Of a stretch of DNA of 64,000 bases, positions 8,430 through 16,121 are shown piece after piece. Location of the stretch: assembly GCF_900112365.1 (NCBI RefSeq), contig NZ_FOLQ01000002.1, positions 372,001 to 436,000 on the forward strand, written 5' to 3'. The notes beneath the pieces were generated by a model. That model saw only the letters and a list, made by a program, of their open reading frames with translations, searched no databases and had not been told where the DNA came from. Position 1 is the first letter of the stretch, and the number at the start of each line of letters is the position of its first letter. The position numbers and the translations under genes were made by a program. The stretch comes from Spirosoma endophyticum. GTDB lineage: Bacteria > Bacteroidota > Bacteroidia > Cytophagales > Spirosomataceae.

Positions 8430-9140
8430 TTACCAGGTCGGAAATAATAGGACTACTAGGGCGGCTATCAACGTATTGAGAAAATTTACCGCGTCATTCT
8501 TCAGAATACCCCTTCGCTCCAGACTGGCCCCCAGCACCGAGTCAACCAGATTGCCGATGGTGCCAGCCATCAGAACCCACAGGACTGGCCAGCCCCAGCC
8601 AAAGCCAATACCATAGATACTGCCAATCAGGCAACTCCCCAGAAAACCCAGCAGCGTCCCCTCCAGACTCACTACCCCATCCAGCCCCTTGGTATCGGTA
8701 CGCCAAGTGAGGACGTTGTAAAAATGTCGGCCATAGACGTTGCCTAATTCCGACGCGCAGGTGTCGGCTGTGGCGGATGCGAAGCTGGCGGCCAGCATCA
8801 GCTGAAACAGATCTGCCTGAGCCGGATAGAACCAGGCCAGCAAACCTGTTATGCCCGCTACCCCGGCATTGGCCACGACCTGAGAAGCGGTACGTCGTCC
8901 CTTATTCGACTCGGCTAATCCGGCGGCTATCTTATCGGGCAGTCGCCAACTGGTCGCCAGTGAGCCAATTATAAAAAAAGTGCCCAGCATCACCAGACCC
9001 GGTAGGCCAGCGCCCAGAAAGATGGCAAAGCCCAGCACACCCCCCGTCAGGGCGCCGGTTACGTTGAGTTTTCTCGCTTTGACGCTGAGGGCCATGCCCA
9101 CCAGCAGACAACTTACGACGATCCAATAGGGGAGGAGCAT
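8430..9140 (-). CDS. DUF92 (TMEM19-like) integral membrane protein
   Basis: A 236-aa membrane protein with about six hydrophobic segments. DUF92 features are VKARKLNVTGALTGGVLGFAI near the N-terminus, the RTASQVVANAGVAG loop near residue 85, and the conserved ASATADTCASELGNVYG segment near residue 122, followed by GTDGVVS-like and GNLVDSVLGASLERRG motifs. Related proteins include TMEM19 and the phytyl-phosphate kinase VTE6, but bacterial members have no settled role. It is read in the same direction as the ceramidase-like gene and lies 94 bp from the ATG chosen for that gene, so the two may be co-expressed. Confidence 0.85.
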   Translation of the reverse strand: MLLPYWIVVSCLLVGMALSVKARKLNVTGALTGGVLGFAIFLGAGLPGLVMLGTFFIIGSLATSWRLPDKIAAGLAESNKGRRTASQVVANAGVAGITGLLAWFYPAQADLFQLMLAASFASATADTCASELGNVYGRHFYNVLTWRTDTKGLDGVVSLEGTLLGFLGSCLIGSIYGIGFGWGWPVLWVLMAGTIGNLVDSVLGASLERRGILKNDAVNFLNTLIAALVVLLFPTW

Positions 9141-9481
9141 ACCGGTTTTGAGAAACGAGGGAATTTTGCGGAAATGTACGCCACGGGGCTCTTATATATC
9201 GTAGATTTCAGTTGATATTATACATTGGCCAGCTTAGATCTAGCCTTATCCCCCCAGTACGTATCATTTGTTTGACCAGATTCCCCCCCGCTTGCTCATA
9301 AGCGAGTTTGGCTTCCCCTTTTTGGGCACAGGCTAACGAGGCATTGCCTTTCAGCACCCACATCCAGGCACTGGCTGGAAAATACTTGATGGACACCGTT
9401 GTCCACTCGGACGCTTCGCCACTGTTGAAGTGTAGGGGTTGGCCATAAACTGATAAGCATGCAAGTGCAATTACGTACCTT
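9141..9481. other. 341-bp gap without a supported gene
   Basis: A minus-strand frame (9208-9582) stays open here but overlaps the 3' end of the AraC gene by 100 bp and shows no family features. Its part outside AraC has a hydrophobic KRYVIALACLSVYG stretch that could mimic a signal peptide, but there is no ATG before it outside the AraC gene. I see no hairpin followed by a T-run. Confidence 0.4.
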
Positions 9482-10381
9482 TTACGTATTGTTCTTCCTG
9501 AATTTAGTCGGCGATAAACCGGCTGCCTTTCCAAACAGTCGAATAAAATATTTGGGATCTTCGTAGCCCAAACGGGCGGCAATTTCCTGAATACTTAAGT
9601 CAGTATATACCAGCAAACGCTGGGCTTCGGCCAAAACCGCTTGCTGGATGTGGTACGTAACGGAAAAGCCAGTCACAGACTTAACGGTATCATTCAAATG
9701 ACTAGCCGACATATTCAACCGTTGGGCATAGTCTGAAGGCTTTTTACACGTAAGAACCTGTTGAGTCAGTAACTGCCGGAAGTTCTTGGTCAACGCCAGG
9801 CTGCGCAAGGAATAGTCCCGAATCCGGTCATTGAGCTGTAGCTGGAAAATAGCCGCCACTCGGTAGATAAACCCATTGAGCAATGTCTGAACGAGCTTAT
9901 GGTGAAACAGATACGTCTTGTTTTCATGAAGGGACCGATCAATCATCATAAGCATACTCCTAAACCAGTCCTGCTCCTGCTCATCCAGGGTTAACAGCGT
10001 TATGGTTGACAGTGACTGTTCGAATACATGTCGAACCCCTTCATCAATCAGTTTGGCATCAAACCCCAGAATCCAGCCTTTACAGGAGTAGGCCGAGCCA
10101 ACTTGATGGATTTGGCCTGGATAGGATAATAGGAAAGATGTTTTATTTATTATAACAGGTTGAAAATCAATGCGTGTGCTTATCGTACCCTCTTCAAGAA
10201 AGAAACAGGTATAATGGTCATGGCGGTGGGGATTCGTTGGTTGGTCCTGATACTGTTGTATCATCGGGAGCGGCAACCGGAAAAGGGCAACTCCTTCCGA
10301 ACGTTCATCCATCTGATAGACCAGTATTGGGTCTTTAGCCATCGGCCTGATTGGATGATTATCGCCAAAATCCGTGTGCAT
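9482..10381 (-). CDS. AraC-family transcriptional regulator
   Basis: A 299-aa one-component regulator. The N-terminal half is a cupin-like sensor with PHRHDHYTCFFLEEG (about residues 51-65) and LLSYPGQIHQVG. The C-terminal 100 residues are a double helix-turn-helix: YAQRLNMSASHLNDTVKSVTG for the first helix pair and LSIQEIAARLGYEDPKYFIR followed by FGKAAGLSPTKFR for the second. The ATG lies inside the 3' end of the siderophore-interacting-protein gene (23-bp overlap), so both are likely one transcript and the regulator may govern its partner. Its effector is unknown. Confidence 0.9.
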   Translation of the reverse strand: MHTDFGDNHPIRPMAKDPILVYQMDERSEGVALFRLPLPMIQQYQDQPTNPHRHDHYTCFFLEEGTISTRIDFQPVIINKTSFLLSYPGQIHQVGSAYSCKGWILGFDAKLIDEGVRHVFEQSLSTITLLTLDEQEQDWFRSMLMMIDRSLHENKTYLFHHKLVQTLLNGFIYRVAAIFQLQLNDRIRDYSLRSLALTKNFRQLLTQQVLTCKKPSDYAQRLNMSASHLNDTVKSVTGFSVTYHIQQAVLAEAQRLLVYTDLSIQEIAARLGYEDPKYFIRLFGKAAGLSPTKFRKNNT

Positions 10382-11057
10382 AAAAGGTGGTGTTTTGAGG
10401 GACTCTGCTTTTTAGCTTTTTCCGTAACTCCCGAACCATGGGTATATATCCTGCAATATAAACCGAGCTATACTCACTTAAGTCTTTGGTGCGTGTCCAG
10501 TTTTCCAAACTATCCAGACTACTACGCTCAGGCTCGAGAATAAACTCAAATTCCGGATTGTCAAGGCTCAACGCGTTCGGAAGCTGGTAATCTTCATGTA
10601 GAAATACGCCCACTTCCAGGGGGTGCTCACCTGGATCGGTCAACTGTTTTAAACCCAACATGTGACCCAGCGCACTGCCATCAACCAAACCTAGAACTTT
10701 ACCCTTTTTTGATGGAAGAGGGGCAGCATGAGCAGGCCCCACCATGAGCTCATCACCCGGCTGAACGCGTTGTGCCCAGCGGCTACCCGCCCCGTTATGG
10801 CCGGTTTCTACAAACAGGGTACAAATGCCCTTTTCCGCTTCCCACCAGGCAGGGGTGTAATCCCGGTATTCAAATTCATCCACTTTGCACTTAAGCCGAG
10901 GTATCGTTGTCCACTTGCCCATATTAACGGTAGGTAGGTACAGGTCAATTTCATACATAGAACCAGGATTCCATGTTCTGATAGCCAATACGTTGGCCTG
11001 TTCAGCCAGTGTTTTTTCCATCAGCTTAAAGGCGGCTCTTTTAATAATATTTGCCAT
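10359..11057 (-). CDS. Siderophore-interacting protein (FAD/NAD(P)H ferric reductase family)
   Basis: About 232 aa, resembling the SIP/ViuB flavoreductase family that reduces ferric siderophores in the cytoplasm. Visible features are the FAD-domain segment RDYTPAWWEAEKGICTLFVE, the HNGAGSRWAQRVQPGDEL motif (GPG-like flavin contact) and a C-terminal Rossmann part with VYIAGYIPMVRELRKKL and FYAHGFWR. The ATG at 11057 is used; an upstream TTG at 11117 would add 20 residues that do not resemble the family. It precedes and overlaps an AraC regulator. No TonB-dependent siderophore receptor is adjacent, so iron as substrate is inferred from the family only. Confidence 0.85.
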   Translation of the reverse strand: MANIIKRAAFKLMEKTLAEQANVLAIRTWNPGSMYEIDLYLPTVNMGKWTTIPRLKCKVDEFEYRDYTPAWWEAEKGICTLFVETGHNGAGSRWAQRVQPGDELMVGPAHAAPLPSKKGKVLGLVDGSALGHMLGLKQLTDPGEHPLEVGVFLHEDYQLPNALSLDNPEFEFILEPERSSLDSLENWTRTKDLSEYSSVYIAGYIPMVRELRKKLKSRVPQNTTFYAHGFWR

Positions 11058-11427
11058 AGCTATTCGTTGATTTGCCTGGCAAATGTAGACAGCCTGGATT
11101 GGTGAATTAGCTGACAAATGGCGGTTTATAGTGGACTATTCGCGTTTAAAGAAAGCTAGTAAACTGATTAAGGACTCTAAAGCTAACGGTTATAGACCAG
11201 CTCTTCCGGGAAGTTTGGGTATATGCCTTTGGGGGATGACCTATTTCTACTTATAAACCAACGGTTTCTTGGAGCCCCTTAAGCGAGCCAATTGATACAC
11301 TAATCCGTCGCTTCCAATCTTAATTAAATTTTCCTGGCTACCTAAAATTAACCGGGTTACATCCTGGGAGGTACAGCAAATTTATCACTGGGAACATCAA
11401 CCCGAAAAAAATCTGAACGCCAGTAAT
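11058..11427. other. 370-bp intergenic region downstream of the glycan operon
   Basis: This stretch lies between the SIP promoter and the last gene of the large minus-strand operon. A 44-codon minus-strand open segment (11247-11381) contains SQENLIKIGSDGLVYQLA and ends at a TAG; it lacks a start and may be a gene tail or chance. No strong terminator hairpin was seen. Confidence 0.4.
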
Positions 11428-13428
11428 TCACAAAACCAGGACGAATAAAACCGCATCGGCCACCACCGGGCCATCGGTTTGCTTGACCGCTATATCAACA
11501 GATGACGTTTGACCTTTGGGTAATTCGTACTCACCCAGTGAAACCCATTCGCCTGACGTTTGTCCAACGACAACAATTTCGGCTGGCTTGATGGCAATGG
11601 ATTTGCTTGTTTTTCCGTCCGAAACCGTAACGCCCAACTCAGAAGCTGTTTTGGCTAATCGGGGAAAGTAGGCATAAACATGGTATTTGCCCGCTTTTAC
11701 GATTTCTGGGGTAAAGCGGACGGAGGCCATTCCTGCATCCTGACCTTCATAAACCAGATAGGAGGGACCGTAGCCCCCTTTACTTTTACTTTCAACCCGC
11801 CACGAACCCGTAACTTTCGTTAGCGCTTGATTTTCATTGTCTACCAAAATTTCGGGTGTACTACCGTCGGCCAGCGGATTTGCTTTCAGTTCCCGTTGTA
11901 GTTTGGTAATATCTACTTTTTGTACGCTGGTTTTTGCATCGATTGCCATCACAGCCGCCAGCGCCGTCGACTGGCCCAACACCATAAAAACAGGTTCCAT
12001 ACGGATCGATCCGTAGGCAATGTGCGAAGCCGACAGGCAAACGGGAACCAGCAGATTCCGGCATTCGCTTTCTTTGGGAATCAACGCACGGTACGAGATA
12101 GGATATGGTCCAAAACCACCAACTTCCACGTTGCCCTCATTCTTAGCCATTTTCTTGCCATCCTTTTCAATCACGATACGTTGAATATTGTGCGAATCCA
12201 TTGTATAGGCTGCCATACCTACACCGTCCGTTACGACTTCTTTCCCCTCGCAATTCGCCTGCGTCATTACGTAGGCACCCACCATCCGACGCGCTTCCCG
12301 GATGTAGAGCTGTGGCGACCAGTGGCCCGAATCGGTGTACTCATCCTTTGGGTAACCCCATTTCAGCATCTGCTCCCGAAGCGACTGCGGAACGCGGGAA
12401 TCGTGCCCGACGAAATATAGTAATCCTTTGGTATACAGCTCATGATCGCGGATAATCTGCGCTCGTTTTTCGTAGCTTCCATCTGGATACTCATAATTCA
12501 TACCGATCATATCGGTCGAAAAGCCATTTCGATTGTTGATGTCGGTTTTTTTGTTGGGCATTCCACTCCAGATGAAATAGTCGTTGAGCGATTGTTTCTG
12601 GGGTTGTGTCGCCAGCAAACGTACGAGCAATTCGTATCGGGTCGAATCATAGCCCGCCGGACGCGTAATGGGGACCTGATTGGCTGGGTCAGAGGAGAGA
12701 CAAATTCGATAATTATAAGCCTGTATCTTGTCATCACCCGTTCCGTTTGGCTCCAGTTTAGCCGGACTGACGCCCCAAACCAATCCCGATTCCGGCTTGC
12801 CGGGTGTTTTGTAAGGATCGATACCGTCGGGAAGTTGGTGGCCGGTCATCAACTGCACACCACTGATGGTTTCGTTGTATTTTGAATTGTCTTCCCGACC
12901 AACCGTATAGGAAACTCCGGCCCTGGCCATCAAATCACCCTCGTAAGAACAGTCGATGAACATCTTTGCCCGAATGGTTCGTTTGGCAGATGATTTGTTT
13001 GAGTCTTCCAGAACGATTTCCTGAATTTGGCCACTGCTTTTCTTGACACTCGAAAGCCGGTGCGAAAACAAAACGTCTACTTTGCCGCGTTTGACGTAGT
13101 CGTTGAATAGAGCTTCGGCCACATGGGGCTCAAAAACCCACTGTTCAAACTTACCATAATGTTGCCCGATACGTCGATAATAATCACGGGAAATTCCCGT
13201 AATGGCGTATTTATTGCCAATGTCCGTCAGACCCAAACCGCCCGAGGTCATACCACCCAGATGCTTGCCAGGGTCGATCAGGAGTACGGTTTTTCCAGCT
13301 TTCCGGGCCGTGTAAGCTGCAATAACTCCGCCCGATGTACCCCCGTATATACAGATGTCGACTTGTTGCTGGGCAATGGCGGAGCAGGTTACTAAAAGAC
13401 TGAGGCAAATAATAAGTACGTATCGCAT
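11428..13428 (-). CDS. Exported FAD-dependent oxidoreductase with C-terminal beta-sandwich domain
   Basis: A 666-aa protein with a Sec signal peptide (MRYVLIICLSLLVTCSAIAQ). The FAD-binding Rossmann motif DICIYGGTSGGVIAAYTARK starts at about residue 24, followed by GKHLGGMTSGGLGLTDIG, which places it in the FAD_oxidored family (PF12831 type). MFIDCSYEGDLMARAGVSYTVGRE is another family hallmark. Residues from about 535 form a separate domain (KYHVYAYFPRLAKTASELGV) resembling the golvesin/xanthan-lyase C-terminal module. Sister gene 13490-15256 is a paralogue lying 61 bp upstream on the same strand. Such proteins are common in plant-glycan loci, but substrate and electron acceptor are unknown. 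It is the last gene of the operon. Confidence 0.85.
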   Translation of the reverse strand: MRYVLIICLSLLVTCSAIAQQQVDICIYGGTSGGVIAAYTARKAGKTVLLIDPGKHLGGMTSGGLGLTDIGNKYAITGISRDYYRRIGQHYGKFEQWVFEPHVAEALFNDYVKRGKVDVLFSHRLSSVKKSSGQIQEIVLEDSNKSSAKRTIRAKMFIDCSYEGDLMARAGVSYTVGREDNSKYNETISGVQLMTGHQLPDGIDPYKTPGKPESGLVWGVSPAKLEPNGTGDDKIQAYNYRICLSSDPANQVPITRPAGYDSTRYELLVRLLATQPQKQSLNDYFIWSGMPNKKTDINNRNGFSTDMIGMNYEYPDGSYEKRAQIIRDHELYTKGLLYFVGHDSRVPQSLREQMLKWGYPKDEYTDSGHWSPQLYIREARRMVGAYVMTQANCEGKEVVTDGVGMAAYTMDSHNIQRIVIEKDGKKMAKNEGNVEVGGFGPYPISYRALIPKESECRNLLVPVCLSASHIAYGSIRMEPVFMVLGQSTALAAVMAIDAKTSVQKVDITKLQRELKANPLADGSTPEILVDNENQALTKVTGSWRVESKSKGGYGPSYLVYEGQDAGMASVRFTPEIVKAGKYHVYAYFPRLAKTASELGVTVSDGKTSKSIAIKPAEIVVVGQTSGEWVSLGEYELPKGQTSSVDIAVKQTDGPVVADAVLFVLVL

Positions 13429-13489
13429 ACTGAGGGACAGGGCAAGTTGAGAAATTGCTTTTACACCAAAGCAACTCGATCGTCAAATC

Positions 13490-15256
13490 TCATTTTTCGT
13501 TTAAAGCCGCCAGTTGGTTCGCGTCGAAATTCGGATCGGTGGGTGAAATCCCTTTGCTATAGACCAGAATTGCTTTTTGCTGAAGCAAGGCTTTCTGTAG
13601 TTCGGGAATCACTAACGCATGCACCGATTGCGATTTCTGTACACACAGGGCCGCAGCCGTTCCGGCGGCCTGACCGAGCGCCATCCAGCAAGGTTCCATA
13701 CGTAGTGTGGAAAAGCCAATGTGCGTGGCTGATGCCGGAACCGGGGCCAGTAGATTTTCCAGCGGAGAATCGGGTACAATCACCCGGAACGGAACGGTGT
13801 AAACTGCGGATGGATAACTGATAAATCCATCCAGATGAATACGACCTGCTTCCCGCTTCCGAACCGCGTGCGAATCCAGGGCGTAATGGCTGGCGGTGAT
13901 GCTATCGGCGTGGAGTGGAGGGCGCCCACCGGGCTTGACGGGTTGTACATCCTGGGCTTTGAAGATGTATTTTCCTTTCATCCGGCGGCCTTCCCGAACG
14001 TAGAGCTGCCGGGGGAAATGCCCATTGTCGGTGTATTCATCTTTAGCCCAACCCCACTCAGAACATTCTTTTCGGAACCATTCGGGTAGTTCGGAGTCGT
14101 TCTGAGCAAAATAAAACAGACCTTCGGTATAGTCCCGAAGCCGCTGGGCAAAATGATCGCGCCATTCCCAGCCCGACGTTGGATAAGGCCAGTTCTCTTC
14201 GGGCAAATCCGTCGAAATAAACGAATGATGCTGGTTATTGCCGTCATTTTTACCGTTCGGCAGTTTGACCATATTCGTTAACCAGGCAATTCCTTTGGGC
14301 AAACCGAGGACTTCGGGTGGCATACCAGCTTTGGCCCGGCGCAGATTCTCAGCTTTCTGCGCATCGGTAATCTTCGTCATGGCAACGCCCGTGTAGTTCC
14401 CCGTGGTCACATCGCCGATCATCGATACGTACTCCTCGCGGTTGTAGCGAGCCGGTTTCTGAATCTTGACCCGAATTTTGGGATCATTAGTCACGCACAG
14501 CCGGTAATTGTACGACTGAACGGCATTATCACCCTGAAAGGTAGAGCCCGGCCCTTCTGCTCCAGCCCAATATTTGTAGACTCGTCCGGCACCTACCTCA
14601 TTGTATTCCGATTTACCTTCCCGTCCGAGAAAAAACGGTACACCTGCGGCCGCAATCAGATCGCCTTCATAAGTCGCGTCGATAAAAAAGCGTCCTCGAT
14701 ACGTTTCCGCCTTTTTCGTGTTTCGATCCGTTACCCGAATGCCCTGAATTCGATTGTTCTGAATGGTCAGATTCTCGGGTTCAAAGTCGAATTGGCGCAT
14801 AGTCAACACAGTGGCATTAGGGCTCTCCTTCAGAAAACCATCGAAGATTTTGGCCGCCACCGAAGGTTCGAAATGGTAGCCATCCGAGCAGTCCTTTGCC
14901 TGTTGAGAATCGGCGCCATATTTCTCGACGTAATGGGCTTTTATACGATCCACGAATTCAAGAAATAACCCACCCGTAGCACCCCGCGTTGCAATGTCAG
15001 TGGCGCCAAGGCCGTTGGCAGGCAAACCACCAATGTGGGCTGTTCGCTCCAGAATCAGCGATTTTTTGCCTAGCCGGGAAGCGGCCACGGCTGCCATAAT
15101 ACCACCCGGCGTACCACCAACAATGATAAGGTCGTACTCTTTTTCGGCCGGAGGACTGATTATACCAGCGTGGATGTCGGGAATTCCAGCGGTGAGGGCC
15201 AGGCTGCTCAAGCCGGATAATTTCAGGAAATTTCGTCTGGTTGTCGGCATTTTCAC
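13490..15256 (-). CDS. Tat-exported FAD-dependent oxidoreductase
   Basis: A 588-aa paralogue of the downstream gene. It begins with a twin-arginine signal (TTRRNFLKLSGLSSLALTAG), so it is exported folded with its cofactor. The FAD motif is LIIVGGTPGGIMAAVAASRLGK (from about residue 43), then HIGGLPANGLGATDIATRG. The FIDATYEGDLIAAAGVPFFLGRE segment aligns with the equivalent part of its neighbour, and DGYHFEPSVAAKIF with EPHVAEALF. It lacks the C-terminal beta-sandwich domain. Two exported paralogues with different export routes and domain architecture in one operon suggest successive or alternative oxidations of the same glycan-derived substrate. Confidence 0.85.
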   Translation of the reverse strand: MKMPTTRRNFLKLSGLSSLALTAGIPDIHAGIISPPAEKEYDLIIVGGTPGGIMAAVAASRLGKKSLILERTAHIGGLPANGLGATDIATRGATGGLFLEFVDRIKAHYVEKYGADSQQAKDCSDGYHFEPSVAAKIFDGFLKESPNATVLTMRQFDFEPENLTIQNNRIQGIRVTDRNTKKAETYRGRFFIDATYEGDLIAAAGVPFFLGREGKSEYNEVGAGRVYKYWAGAEGPGSTFQGDNAVQSYNYRLCVTNDPKIRVKIQKPARYNREEYVSMIGDVTTGNYTGVAMTKITDAQKAENLRRAKAGMPPEVLGLPKGIAWLTNMVKLPNGKNDGNNQHHSFISTDLPEENWPYPTSGWEWRDHFAQRLRDYTEGLFYFAQNDSELPEWFRKECSEWGWAKDEYTDNGHFPRQLYVREGRRMKGKYIFKAQDVQPVKPGGRPPLHADSITASHYALDSHAVRKREAGRIHLDGFISYPSAVYTVPFRVIVPDSPLENLLAPVPASATHIGFSTLRMEPCWMALGQAAGTAAALCVQKSQSVHALVIPELQKALLQQKAILVYSKGISPTDPNFDANQLAALNEK

Positions 15257-15352
15257 GGCAACGAAGTTGACTAATTGACTTTGGGAATACCCTGGATTTT
15301 GTGTGAGAATCCTGTTGCTTACAGCTAGGAGAAAATGGGCGTGCCGTTCTAC

Positions 15353-16096
15353 TCAAAAATACCCACCTTTCTCGGTGATTTCCTGAATCGATTTCCCTTC
15401 GTGCACCCACCCGAAAATCATCTTTTCGTTCGCAATAATTTCCTCGGCACGCATCAGTACGTTATACGCAATGTCGCGCGGAACAACCAACACACCGTCT
15501 ATATCGCCCAGTACTACGTCGCCTGGTTTAATGGTTACATCGCCAATCTGAATCGTGACCTGATAATGCGTAATGAGGCATCGTCCCAGACTACCATTTG
15601 AGATTCGATACTTGTAGAATACTGGAAAGTCGGCTTCCAGAATCTGATGAGTATCACGAATACCGCCGTCAATACAGGCCGCTTTTACCTTCTTGCCTTT
15701 CGCCGTAGCCGTCATAACGCCCCCCCAAAGCGTGGCCTTGCTATCGCTGGTTGTATCCCAGATTACAAACGCATCTTCACCCATTTCTTCCAGCATTTGC
15801 GTACGGAATTCCATTTCACCCCGAATCATGGCGTTTGGCGCACTTTTTACGGTAAAGGCAAAGCCTGCCACGGTTCGGTATTCGCGGAGTGGCAGAATAT
15901 GGCCAGGTAACGCCTGATTCAGTAGACAAAATTCGCGCATAACGTCGTTGACCGCCCCGGTGTAGAGCTGTTCAAACCGTTGCAGTAATTCTTTTTCGGG
16001 GATAGGGAACGTGGTGTCGGAAACGCCTTCACGCTTTTCGATCAACGTCTCCAGATTCATCAACCCGATTTCTTTCTTATACTGATCGACACTCAT
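15353..16096 (-). CDS. RraA-like protein, probable 4-hydroxy-2-oxoacid aldolase type
   Basis: A 247-aa protein of the RraA/HMG-aldolase family. The metal and substrate motif is visible: WGGVMTATAKGKKVKAACID followed by GGIRDT, giving the G-x(n)-R-D pattern of the class II pyruvate aldolases, and a later VVLGDIDGVLVVPRD. Members with this motif cleave 4-hydroxy-4-methyl-2-oxoglutarate or related 4-hydroxy-2-oxoacids to pyruvate; others (true RraA) inhibit RNase E. In a sugar-acid operon beside a dehydratase and a lactonase, an aldolase or decarboxylase role on a 2-keto-3-deoxy acid is more likely. No signal peptide is present, so it acts in the cytoplasm. Confidence 0.85.
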   Translation of the reverse strand: MSVDQYKKEIGLMNLETLIEKREGVSDTTFPIPEKELLQRFEQLYTGAVNDVMREFCLLNQALPGHILPLREYRTVAGFAFTVKSAPNAMIRGEMEFRTQMLEEMGEDAFVIWDTTSDSKATLWGGVMTATAKGKKVKAACIDGGIRDTHQILEADFPVFYKYRISNGSLGRCLITHYQVTIQIGDVTIKPGDVVLGDIDGVLVVPRDIAYNVLMRAEEIIANEKMIFGWVHEGKSIQEITEKGGYF

Positions 16097-16121
16097 GATT
16101 TTTCGTTTAGCTTGTTTATAA

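Noticed and set aside
9208..9582. Minus-strand frame of 124 codons after the AraC gene
   Set aside because: It overlaps the AraC coding region by 100 bp, lacks a start outside it, and shows no family features; kept only as a note in the gap entry.
11247..11381. 44-codon open segment with SQENLIKIGSDGLVYQLA
   Set aside because: No start codon and no recognisable domain; a frame of this length is common by chance, although the composition is protein-like.
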